64,000 bases of DNA from an uncultured Flavobacteriaceae bacterium. Its GTDB lineage: Bacteria > Bacteroidota > Bacteroidia > Flavobacteriales > Flavobacteriaceae. The stretch spans positions 186,001 through 250,000 of the forward strand of contig CANNAN010000006.1 of the NCBI GenBank assembly GCA_947502635.1. The letters run 5' to 3'. Each line of letters starts with the position of its first letter. The stretch's first letter is position 1. Below are positions 1 through 7,600 of this stretch, in pieces. The translations under genes and the position numbers were made by a program. Below the pieces are notes generated by a model. The model was not told the origin of the DNA. It made no database searches and was given only the letters and a program-made list of their open reading frames with translations.

Positions 1-1346
1 ATACACCAGAGAAAGTAGCAAAATACTCTAAAGTATCTGTAAAAGACATTAAATATTTAGCTGCTATTTATGGCGACCCTAATAAAAAAGTAGTGTCTTA
101 CTGGTGTATGGGCATGAACCAGCATACAAGAGGAACTTGGATGAATAACTTGGTTTATAACATTCATTTACTAACTGGTAAAATTTCGCAACCAGGAAAC
201 GGTCCCTTTTCTTTAACGGGGCAACCGTCAGCTTGCGGAACAGCAAGAGAGGTTGGGACTTTTACACATAAACTGCCAAAAGGAGTGGTTATGAATGAAA
301 AACACCGACGTTTAGCAGCTAAAATATGGAAAGTACCTTATGAAAGAATTCCATCGAAACCGACCTATCATGCCACAGAAATGTTTAGAGCTGTAGATCG
401 CGGTGATATTAAATTTATTTGGACTCAAGTTACAAACCCCTTAGTGTCACTGCCAAAGACAGGTCGTTACCGTCCAGCTATGGAGAAAGAATCTTGTTTT
501 GTTGTGGTTTCTGATGTGTTTCCAACACCAACATCCGATGTCGCTGATGTCATTTTACCAGCGTCCTGGCATATAGAAAAAAGTGGCTTGTACGGAAACT
601 CAGAGCGCAGAACGCAGCATTGGGATAAAATGGTAGAAGGTCCAGGGGAAACAACTCCAGATGCTTGGATGACTATTGAAATCGCAAAACGAATGGGATA
701 CGGTGATTTATTCCCTTATAGTGAAGAAAATCACGTCGAAGAGATTTATAACGAATACAGACAGTTTCATGAGGGGGCAAAACATGGGATGGCTCCTTTA
801 GAAGTTCTTAAAAAAGAATCGGGTGCTATTTGGCCGTATGTAAATGGAAAATCTACACAATGGCGTTTTAATGCGAAGTACGATCCCGCATGTAGTAACG
901 ATAAAGACTTCCATTTTTATGGAAAACCAGATGGCAAAGCAGTGATTTGGCAACGTCCTTACGAGCCAGCTCCAGAAGTTCCAGATGCAGAATATCCATT
1001 TTGGTTAAATACAGGACGTGTTATAGAGCATTGGCATACAGGTTCTATGACGCGCAGAATTCCTGTGTTACATAAAGCAATGCCAGAAGCTTATGTGGAA
1101 TTTCATCCAGACGACGCTAACAGTTTAGGGATTAGAAATGGTGAAAAAATAAAAGTAAGTTCACGAAGAGGTTCGTGTGTATTACCAGCATCAATAAACC
1201 AAAGAGGTCTGCCTACTAAAGGGCAAGTCTTTGTGCCTTTCTTTGATGAAAATATGCTGATTAATGATGTTACTTTAGATGCTTTTTGTCCTATTTCTAA
1301 AGAGCCAGACTATAAAAAATGTGCTGTTAAAGTTGAAAAAGCATAA
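1..1346 (+). CDS. napA: Periplasmic nitrate reductase catalytic subunit NapA, C-terminal part (5' end outside window)
   Basis: The reading frame is open from base 3, so the start lies upstream and about 448 C-terminal residues are visible, roughly the second half of a protein usually near 760-830 residues. NapA reduces nitrate to nitrite in the periplasm with a bis-MGD molybdenum cofactor. Recognisable NapA blocks are GMNQHTRGTW, TGQPSACGTAREVG and the cofactor-binding C-terminal block with LNTGRVIEHWHTGSMTRR. The N-terminal 4Fe-4S cluster, molybdenum-ligand cysteine and Tat signal would be in the missing part. The gene ends 2 bases before the NapB-like gene, so the two are clearly co-transcribed. 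The GTG at 93 would remove conserved residues and is not the start. Confidence 0.95.
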   Translation, partial: TPEKVAKYSKVSVKDIKYLAAIYGDPNKKVVSYWCMGMNQHTRGTWMNNLVYNIHLLTGKISQPGNGPFSLTGQPSACGTAREVGTFTHKLPKGVVMNEKHRRLAAKIWKVPYERIPSKPTYHATEMFRAVDRGDIKFIWTQVTNPLVSLPKTGRYRPAMEKESCFVVVSDVFPTPTSDVADVILPASWHIEKSGLYGNSERRTQHWDKMVEGPGETTPDAWMTIEIAKRMGYGDLFPYSEENHVEEIYNEYRQFHEGAKHGMAPLEVLKKESGAIWPYVNGKSTQWRFNAKYDPACSNDKDFHFYGKPDGKAVIWQRPYEPAPEVPDAEYPFWLNTGRVIEHWHTGSMTRRIPVLHKAMPEAYVEFHPDDANSLGIRNGEKIKVSSRRGSCVLPASINQRGLPTKGQVFVPFFDENMLINDVTLDAFCPISKEPDYKKCAVKVEKA

Positions 1347-1348
1347 CA

Positions 1349-2041
1349 ATGAAAAAGAGACTAGGTATCATATCGTTATTTGTAATTCTTTTTATAGCAT
1401 TTATTACTATTTGGAATTACAGCTATCAAATAGGACTTGAAGAAGCTTATATTCCAGTTGAAGATGAACAACATATATATGTGATTCCTTCAGAATCAGG
1501 TGTTTTTAAGCGTTCTCAACATGCTTTAGATTATGAAAATATGCCCATAGATGAGCATCATCAACGGTCACTTACAACTTACTATCAAAATAGAGCATAT
1601 CATGGCGCGCCACCAAGTATTCCACATCCAGTAGACGAGCATCAAAATATGGGCGGAACAAGTTGTTTAAAATGTCATGAAAATGGTGGGTTTACAGAAA
1701 AATTTCAAGCTTATGCACCTGTTACACCACATCCAGAGTTGGTAAACTGTAAACAATGTCATGTAGAACAAAACACGAATACATTGTTTAAAAGTGGTTA
1801 TTATGCAAGTGTGAAGGCACCAGAAGCAGGCGTTAACAATGCTTTATTAGGAAGCCCGCCAATGATTCCGCATCAAATTCAATTAAGAGAGAATTGCTTG
1901 TCTTGTCATGCAGGGCCAAGTGCACCTAAAGAAATAAGAGTATCTCATCCAAATCGTGTGAATTGTAGACAATGTCATGTACCTAATAATAAAGAGATGG
2001 CCGAGGTAGGAACATTTAAAAGAGTAGGTAATGAAAAGTAA
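1349..2041 (+). CDS. napB: NapB-like electron-transfer subunit with duplicated di-haem domain (four CxxCH)
   Basis: A 230-residue protein starting with a single hydrophobic anchor (about residues 5-25). It carries four c-type haem motifs: CLKCH (106-110), CKQCH (134-138), CLSCH (183-187) and CRQCH (206-210). The second half has the classic NapB pattern: PPMIPH, a first haem, a short loop ending in a His, then a haem followed by VP. The first half repeats it (PPSIPH, CLKCH, HPELVNCKQCH). Ordinary NapB has two haems, so this looks like an internal tandem duplication. It should pass electrons to NapA, given its position directly after napA. The 3' end overlaps the next gene by 11 bases. The family assignment is from sequence pattern; the extra haem pair's role is inferred. 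Confidence 0.85.
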   Translation: MKKRLGIISLFVILFIAFITIWNYSYQIGLEEAYIPVEDEQHIYVIPSESGVFKRSQHALDYENMPIDEHHQRSLTTYYQNRAYHGAPPSIPHPVDEHQNMGGTSCLKCHENGGFTEKFQAYAPVTPHPELVNCKQCHVEQNTNTLFKSGYYASVKAPEAGVNNALLGSPPMIPHQIQLRENCLSCHAGPSAPKEIRVSHPNRVNCRQCHVPNNKEMAEVGTFKRVGNEK

Positions 2042-2660
2042 TATAAATATGATGGGTAAAATAGTTTGTTTTTCTTTTTTCTTGCTGGCATTTTTTTCTT
2101 GTAAACATCATGAAAATGAATATCATAGTATTACCGACAAGATTGAAGCTGAAAGCAAAAATTATCATGGCACTTCTATATCTTCTGAAGCCTATATAGG
2201 GGAGATAGAAACAATTGAAATTACAGAGGGCGAACATACTTTTTTAATTCCTGAGCGAAAAAGCCAAATAAAGTCTTATGCCTGTACCGAGTGCCATTCG
2301 AAACCTTTGGAAAAAATGCAGCGTAAAGCTATTAAAAAAGCACACTGGGATATTAAAATGGATCATGCGAACGCAAATACAATGAATTGTGTGACTTGTC
2401 ATAATCCAGATCATATGGATGATTTAAAAAGTCTGACAGGGAATACTATTGATTTCAATACGAGTTATAATCTGTGTAATCAATGCCACACCAAACAATT
2501 TGAAGATTGGAAAGGTGGCGCACATGGTAAACGTATTGGAGGATGGGCACCGCCCAGAGCATCTATGACCTGTGTGAATTGTCATAATCCACACAAACCT
2601 CATTTTGAATCAAGATGGCCAGCACGTTTTAACACCCAAAAAGTAAAAGAAAGAGAATAG
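2031..2660 (+). CDS. Tetrahaem cytochrome c lipoprotein
   Basis: A 209-residue protein with a lipoprotein signal (hydrophobic stretch, then FFSC), so it is probably membrane-tethered on the periplasmic side. Four haem-binding motifs are visible: CTECH, CVTCH, CNQCH and CVNCH. It begins inside the end of the NapB-like gene, which suggests translational coupling. In-frame ATGs at 2049 and 2052 are alternative starts. It lies between the Nap subunits and an NrfC/NrfD-type pair, so it probably carries electrons from that quinol dehydrogenase to NapB/NapA, the job done by NapC in proteobacteria. It is not an NrfH/NapC-type protein, because it lacks that family's N-terminal transmembrane helix and conserved spacing. 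I cannot name the exact family. Confidence 0.8.
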   Translation: MKSNINMMGKIVCFSFFLLAFFSCKHHENEYHSITDKIEAESKNYHGTSISSEAYIGEIETIEITEGEHTFLIPERKSQIKSYACTECHSKPLEKMQRKAIKKAHWDIKMDHANANTMNCVTCHNPDHMDDLKSLTGNTIDFNTSYNLCNQCHTKQFEDWKGGAHGKRIGGWAPPRASMTCVNCHNPHKPHFESRWPARFNTQKVKERE

Positions 2661-2694
2661 TTAACACCATTTATAGAATTAATAATATTTAGGT

Positions 2695-3822
2695 ATGAGT
2701 AATAATAACAAAAAATGGTTTTCATTAAATCTTGGTAGAAAGGAGAAAGCCGCTTCTGGTTCTTGTAGTTGCGGGAAAACTTCTGGAGGTTGTGGCGGCG
2801 CTTCAAATTCCCATCATATAACCGATGAAGAGTTTGATGTAGCAGCTATAAATGCTTCTATTGGAGAAGAAAGGACTAAAGACGGATTTGAGCAAGTTTT
2901 TGATGTGAAAATGGATCGACGTACAGCTTTTAAAAAGTTAACGGCTAGTTTGTTAATTGGAGCAGGAGCAGTAAGTACATCGTGTAGCGTGATTAGTAGC
3001 GATGAAAACAAAGAAAAGTCACAAATAGACTGGGAAGAGCAATTTAAAGGGAACTATAAATTGATGACTGATGAAGAAAAAAATGGCACTGTAGACAGAT
3101 TGGTACGATCGTATCAACTAAGAACAGGGAAAACCATTAGTATGTCTTCTAAAAATGCAGAAGAAGATGTCTTATTTGGTTATGCATTTAATATTTCTAA
3201 ATGTAAAGGCTATATGGATTGTGTAAATGCTTGTGTTGAGGAGAATAACCAAGACAGAAATTCGCAAATGCAATACATTAGAATTCATGAAATGAAGGAT
3301 GGTAAAGGTTTTAATTTTAATGAAGCTGATGATAATTACTACCATGAAGTCCCTGCTGAAGGTCATTTTTATATGGGAACACAGTGCTTTCATTGTGATA
3401 ATCCGCCTTGTGTAGAAGTGTGTCCTGTACAAGCGACGTGGCGGGAAGATGATGGTTTGGTGGTAGTGGATTACGACTGGTGTGTAGGTTGTAGATATTG
3501 TATGGCTGCTTGTCCTTATGATGGTAGACGTTTTAACTGGAGCAAACCTGAAGTCCCAGAAGCAGAAATTAATCATAATCAACATTATTTAGGAAACCGT
3601 ATGCGAAAGAAAGGGGTGATGGAAAAATGTACGTTCTGTGTACAGCGTTCCAGAGCTGGTAAAAACCCTGCATGTGTTGAAGCGTGTCCTACTGGAGCAC
3701 GTATTTTTGGAAACTTATTAGACCCAGATAGTACGATTAGATGGGTTTTAGAAAATAAGAAAGTATTTAGATTAAAAGAAGATTTAGGGACAGAGCCTAA
3801 GTTCTGGTATTTTATGGATTAA
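2695..3822 (+). CDS. NrfC-type 4Fe-4S ferredoxin subunit with internal Tat-like signal
   Basis: A 375-residue iron-sulfur protein of the NrfC/DmsB/PsrB group. Cysteine clusters include CFHCDNPPCVEVCP, CVGCRYCMAACP and CTFCVQRSRAGKNPACVEACP, plus an earlier cluster around residues 167-179, consistent with four 4Fe-4S centres. A twin-arginine sequence (DRRTAFKKL followed by a hydrophobic stretch) occurs near residue 80, not at the N-terminus. The preceding 78 residues include a cysteine- and glycine-rich patch (SCSCGKTSGGCGG). Bacteroidota ActB-type proteins show the same displaced Tat-like signal. A cysteine after the hydrophobic stretch (TSCS) might be lipidated. With the next gene it should form a quinol-oxidising module supplying the nitrate reductase. 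Confidence 0.88.
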   Translation: MSNNNKKWFSLNLGRKEKAASGSCSCGKTSGGCGGASNSHHITDEEFDVAAINASIGEERTKDGFEQVFDVKMDRRTAFKKLTASLLIGAGAVSTSCSVISSDENKEKSQIDWEEQFKGNYKLMTDEEKNGTVDRLVRSYQLRTGKTISMSSKNAEEDVLFGYAFNISKCKGYMDCVNACVEENNQDRNSQMQYIRIHEMKDGKGFNFNEADDNYYHEVPAEGHFYMGTQCFHCDNPPCVEVCPVQATWREDDGLVVVDYDWCVGCRYCMAACPYDGRRFNWSKPEVPEAEINHNQHYLGNRMRKKGVMEKCTFCVQRSRAGKNPACVEACPTGARIFGNLLDPDSTIRWVLENKKVFRLKEDLGTEPKFWYFMD

Positions 3823-3845
3823 TAACGATAAGTAATTATATTTAA

Positions 3846-5075
3846 ATGAGGCGATTAAGAGTTTTTGGAAGTTTAGTTAAAGATAGCTTAGATACTATTA
3901 CACATGGTTCTAAAAGGTATCATTTATGGATGGCACTCTTAACTTTTGTCATGTTGTTTGGGATGTATTGCTATTCTATTCAATTAGAACATGGACTAAG
4001 TGTTACTGGCATGACCGATAGAGTGAGTTGGGGATTATATATATCTAATTTTACATTTTTAGTTGGTGTAGCTGCAGCAGCCGTAATGCTTGTTATGCCC
4101 ACCTATGTTTTAAAGGACATAGATTTTAAACAAGCCGTACTTATTGGGGAAGGGTTGGCAGTGGCAGCTCTTATTATGTGCTTAGCTTTTGTCGTTGCAG
4201 ATATGGGAGGTCCTTCGGTGTTATGGCACATGATTCCTGGAATTGGTGTGTTTAACTTTCCGAATTCGATGCTAACATGGGATGTTTTAGTGCTTAACGG
4301 TTATCTGTTTTTAAACATAACCATACCGCTTTATATTCTTTTTAGACATTATCAAGGAAAAGAAGCAAACCCAAAAGTTTATATTCCTGGAGCTATTTTA
4401 TCTGTTTTTTGGGCAGTTGGCATCCATTTGGTGACAGCATTTCTATATCAAGGACTGCAAGCACGTCCGTTTTGGAATAACGCGTTGTTAGGTCCTCGAT
4501 TTTTGGCATCTGCATTTGCGGCAGGCCCTGCATTAATTATTTTAGTTTTAGCAATTATTAGAAACTTTACAGAGTTCAAAATTCAGGATAAGACTATTAA
4601 AAAGATAGCTATGGTTGTTACAGTGGCAGCTCAGATAAATTTAATCATGCTCATATCTGAATTGTTTAAAGAATTTTATGCCCCTACACATCATAGTGAA
4701 AGTGCCTATTATCTTTTCTTTGGATTGGATGGTAAAGACGCATTATTACCATGGATTTGGACTGCTATTCCTTTAAATGTATTGGCCACAGTTTTGTTAA
4801 CCTTTCATAAGCTTCGAAATAATTTTAAAGTCCTATTTTTTTGTTGCTTTATATTATTCATTGCCATTTGGATTGAAAAAGGATTCGGACTTATAGTACC
4901 TGGTTTTATTCCAGGACCTTACGGAAAAATAGCAGAATACACCCCCACAGGTATTGAAATAGGAGTAACCCTTGGCATATGGGCACTTGGAGCCTTTGTA
5001 TTTACAATATTGGCTAAAACTGCCATTGGTATAGAATTGGGTACATTAAAATATAAAAAGAACGAAGGAATTTAG
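3846..5075 (+). CDS. NrfD/PsrC-type integral membrane quinol dehydrogenase subunit
   Basis: A 409-residue polytopic membrane protein with about ten hydrophobic helices, matching the NrfD/PsrC/DsrP family. Supporting features are the charged first helix (SKRYHLWMALL), the TDRVSWGLYISNF segment and a long run of alternating helices and short loops. These proteins bind quinol in the membrane and hand electrons to a partner iron-sulfur protein, here the gene 23 bases upstream. The pair most likely replaces NapC or NapGH as the quinol-to-Nap link. The ATG at 3846 fits the family's usual N-terminus. About 195 non-coding bases follow before nrfH. Confidence 0.88.
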   Translation: MRRLRVFGSLVKDSLDTITHGSKRYHLWMALLTFVMLFGMYCYSIQLEHGLSVTGMTDRVSWGLYISNFTFLVGVAAAAVMLVMPTYVLKDIDFKQAVLIGEGLAVAALIMCLAFVVADMGGPSVLWHMIPGIGVFNFPNSMLTWDVLVLNGYLFLNITIPLYILFRHYQGKEANPKVYIPGAILSVFWAVGIHLVTAFLYQGLQARPFWNNALLGPRFLASAFAAGPALIILVLAIIRNFTEFKIQDKTIKKIAMVVTVAAQINLIMLISELFKEFYAPTHHSESAYYLFFGLDGKDALLPWIWTAIPLNVLATVLLTFHKLRNNFKVLFFCCFILFIAIWIEKGFGLIVPGFIPGPYGKIAEYTPTGIEIGVTLGIWALGAFVFTILAKTAIGIELGTLKYKKNEGI

Positions 5076-5270
5076 TATATTATGCCTGTGTAAGTTTAAA
5101 TTTAAAATAGTATTAAATATGATATATGTCAGTTTATTTATTCTTAAATTATAAGAGATTTACACCAGTTTTAAAATGTATTTATATATTTTTATAAAAT
5201 TATTTAAGGCAGTCTTTATAGAAGGAAATCTTCTTACTAGATACTTTAACCAAGATAGAAATTAAATAAC

Positions 5271-5870
5271 GTGAATCTTAAAAAAAACATATTACCAGAT
5301 AAAAAATCGAGATGGAGAACTGTTGCGGTTTTTTTAATTGCTGTTGTTACGGGATTAGGTTTTTTTATGGCAAAAGAAGCTGAGCTGGTTTCTTATATGT
5401 CAGACGATCCTCTAGCCTGTGTAAACTGCCATGTTATGACCCCAGTTTATAATAGTTGGATGCATAGTTCGCATCGAGAATGGGCAAATTGTAACGATTG
5501 TCACGTCCCTCATAATAATGTATTTAATAAATATTATTTTAAGGCAAAAGATGGTTTATTTCATGCTTCGGTATTTACGCTAAGAGCAGAGCCAGAGGTG
5601 ATGTTTATGCGAGAAGAATCTCAAGAGGTTGTACAAAACAATTGTATTCGTTGTCATGTACAGCAGGTTACACAAACCAAATATGACGGTTGGATTGATG
5701 ACCATGCAAAAAATAGAACAGAACGGAAATGTTGGAGCTGTCATCAAGAAGTGCCACATGGAACAGTACATGGCATATCCACTATAAAAAATAACATAGC
5801 GCCAATCCCAACAGACTCAGATGAAACAGTGATTCCAGATTGGTTAGAAAAACAAATAGCAGACAAATAA
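5271..5870 (+). CDS. nrfH: NrfH, tetrahaem quinol dehydrogenase of the nitrite reductase complex
   Basis: A 199-residue member of the NapC/NirT/NrfH family. One N-terminal membrane helix (about residues 17-36) is followed by four haem motifs: CVNCH, CNDCH, CIRCH and CWSCH. NrfH oxidises menaquinol and feeds NrfA on the periplasmic face. The start is a GTG; no ATG lies before the membrane anchor, and the next in-frame ATG falls inside it. The gene ends 10 bases before nrfA, the usual nrfHA order. The sequence between this gene and the NrfD-type gene is AT-rich and may contain the promoter, but I saw no perfect copy of the TAAGTA-N4-TACTTA operator there. Confidence 0.95.
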   Translation: MNLKKNILPDKKSRWRTVAVFLIAVVTGLGFFMAKEAELVSYMSDDPLACVNCHVMTPVYNSWMHSSHREWANCNDCHVPHNNVFNKYYFKAKDGLFHASVFTLRAEPEVMFMREESQEVVQNNCIRCHVQQVTQTKYDGWIDDHAKNRTERKCWSCHQEVPHGTVHGISTIKNNIAPIPTDSDETVIPDWLEKQIADK

Positions 5871-5880
5871 TTATAACAAA

Positions 5881-7380
5881 ATGAAAAACAAAGTATTATT
5901 TATTGTTACCGCGATAGTCGTATTTCTATTGGGGTTGTTAGCATCTAGTATTGTTAACAGAAAAAATGAGGCTAAATACAAATATGTTCCGCAAGTTGAA
6001 ATTGGTGAAAACGAACCAAGAAATGAAGAATGGGGGAAAAATTACCCAGCCGAATATCAATCGTTCTTGCAAACAGCAGAAACTGATTTTGCATCACAAC
6101 AAGGCGGGTCTGCTATGAGAGATGTATTGCATGAAGATTCACGTTTAGTAGTTCTTTTTGCTGGATATGGATTTTCAAAAGATTATAATCAAGGCAGAGG
6201 GCATCAATATGCTATTGAAGACTTAAAAAACTCTTTAAGAACAGGTGGTCCTAAAGGAAAAGGTGACGGACCTATGCCTGCGACATGTTGGACTTGTAAA
6301 AGCCCAGATGTACCTCGTTTAATGAATGAAAAAGGTATTGCCGAATTCTATTCAGGAAAATGGGCAGACAAAGGTGCTGAAGTTGTAAACCCAATTGGTT
6401 GTGCAGATTGTCACGATTCTAAAACGATGAAGCTGACTATTTCAAGACCAGCCTTAGTTGAGGCTTTTGATGAAATGGGGAAAGATATCAATCAGGCAAC
6501 CCATCAAGAAATGCGTTCTTTAGTTTGTGCACAATGTCACGTTGAGTACTATTTTGATAAGAAAATACCTGGTAAAGAAGGAGTACCTTATTTAAAATTC
6601 CCTTGGAAAAACGGTATGTCTGTTGAAGCTATGGAAAAGTATTATGATGATATTGAATTTACGGATTGGACGCATAAATTAAGTCGCGCACCGATGCTTA
6701 AAGCACAACATCCAGGCTATGAAACATATTTAACGGGCGTACATGCAGATAGAGGCGTATCTTGTGCAGATTGCCATATGCCTTATAAGAGTGAAGGTGG
6801 ACAGAAATTTACAGATCACCACATACAATCGCCTTTAAACAATGTGTCTAATGCATGTCAAGTATGTCATAGAGAAGATGCAGATAAATTAAAGCAAAAC
6901 GTCTACGAACGTCAGCGTAAAGCATCAGAAAACAGATTAAAATTAGAAGACTTCATCGTTAAAGCGCATATAGAAGCTAAAAAAGCATGGGATTTAGGGG
7001 CAACAGAAGAGCAAATGAAAGATATTTTAATGGATATTCGTCACGCACAATGGCGTTGGGACTATTCAGCAGCTTCTCATGGCGCATCATTCCACTCTCC
7101 AGTTGAAACAGCTCGAGTTATGGGTAGTGGATTTACTGTTATTCAGGAAGGTCGCTTAAAATTAGCTCGTTTGTTAGCAGAATTAGGACATAATGAACCT
7201 GTTGAGATGCCAGACATTTCTACAAAAGAAAAAGCACAGGAATATATCGGTTTAGATGTTGAAAAAATGAAACAGGATAAAGAAGCCTTTAAAGAAAACC
7301 TAGTTCCTAAATGGTTAGAAGAAGCAAAAGCTCGTGAAGCTAACTATGGCACTAAAGAAGTATCAATGACTACTAACTAA
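5881..7380 (+). CDS. nrfA: Cytochrome c nitrite reductase NrfA (ammonia-forming)
   Basis: A 499-residue pentahaem enzyme that reduces nitrite to ammonium with six electrons in the periplasm. It has an N-terminal hydrophobic anchor or signal. The diagnostic active-site haem motif CWTCK (residues 136-140) has lysine as haem ligand. Four CxxCH motifs follow: CADCH, CAQCH, CADCH and CQVCH. Catalytic-site blocks are visible: an Arg in HEDSRL, a Tyr just after CAQCH (CHVEYYF) and a His in LTGVHADRG. Length is normal for the family. With the upstream nap genes it gives complete dissimilatory nitrate reduction to ammonium. Confidence 0.97.
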   Translation: MKNKVLFIVTAIVVFLLGLLASSIVNRKNEAKYKYVPQVEIGENEPRNEEWGKNYPAEYQSFLQTAETDFASQQGGSAMRDVLHEDSRLVVLFAGYGFSKDYNQGRGHQYAIEDLKNSLRTGGPKGKGDGPMPATCWTCKSPDVPRLMNEKGIAEFYSGKWADKGAEVVNPIGCADCHDSKTMKLTISRPALVEAFDEMGKDINQATHQEMRSLVCAQCHVEYYFDKKIPGKEGVPYLKFPWKNGMSVEAMEKYYDDIEFTDWTHKLSRAPMLKAQHPGYETYLTGVHADRGVSCADCHMPYKSEGGQKFTDHHIQSPLNNVSNACQVCHREDADKLKQNVYERQRKASENRLKLEDFIVKAHIEAKKAWDLGATEEQMKDILMDIRHAQWRWDYSAASHGASFHSPVETARVMGSGFTVIQEGRLKLARLLAELGHNEPVEMPDISTKEKAQEYIGLDVEKMKQDKEAFKENLVPKWLEEAKAREANYGTKEVSMTTN

Positions 7381-7425
7381 ATAAGGTTGTTTAAAAAAGT
7401 ATTAGGAAACTAAAAAGTTGTTCCT

Positions 7426-7490
7426 TCGATCACAGTCGAGATGTCTTAAGAATCAAGATCAAGATACTAAAAGTTCTCGACTGTGCTCGA
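7426..7490. repeat. REP-like imperfect inverted repeat
   Basis: The arm TCGATCACAGTCGAGA (7426-7441) is complementary to TCTCGACTGTGCTCGA (7475-7490) except at one base, with a 33-base spacer. From memory, short palindromic units with the TCGAGCNCAGTCGAGA core are scattered between genes in many Flavobacteriaceae, so this is probably a repetitive extragenic palindrome and not a dedicated regulatory site. It lies between nrfA and ccsBA and could end or stabilise the nrfA transcript. Confidence 0.55.
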
Positions 7491-7540
7491 ACAGACATCT
7501 AGCTGTTTTTTATACAGATCTTATTGTTATAATTAATTAA

Positions 7541-7581
7541 AAAGATAACATTTGAGCGGTAACACCACCAATGTTATCTTT
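7541..7581 (+). promoter_or_regulatory. Leader hairpin before ccsBA
   Basis: AAAGATAACATT (7541-7552) and AATGTTATCTTT (7570-7581) are perfectly complementary over 12 bases around a 17-base loop. The hairpin ends 19 bases before the ccsBA start codon. It is followed by CCTCTTTT, so it could act as a weak terminator for nrfHA or as an attenuator or translation-control element of ccsBA. The structure is visible directly; the function is inferred. Confidence 0.5.
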
Positions 7582-7600
7582 CCTCTTTTAATACACATTC

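Noticed and set aside
5240-5262. Possible FNR-type half-site (GATACTTT) before nrfH
   Set aside because: The left arm of the palindrome is missing, so it does not match TAAGTA-N4-TACTTA well enough.
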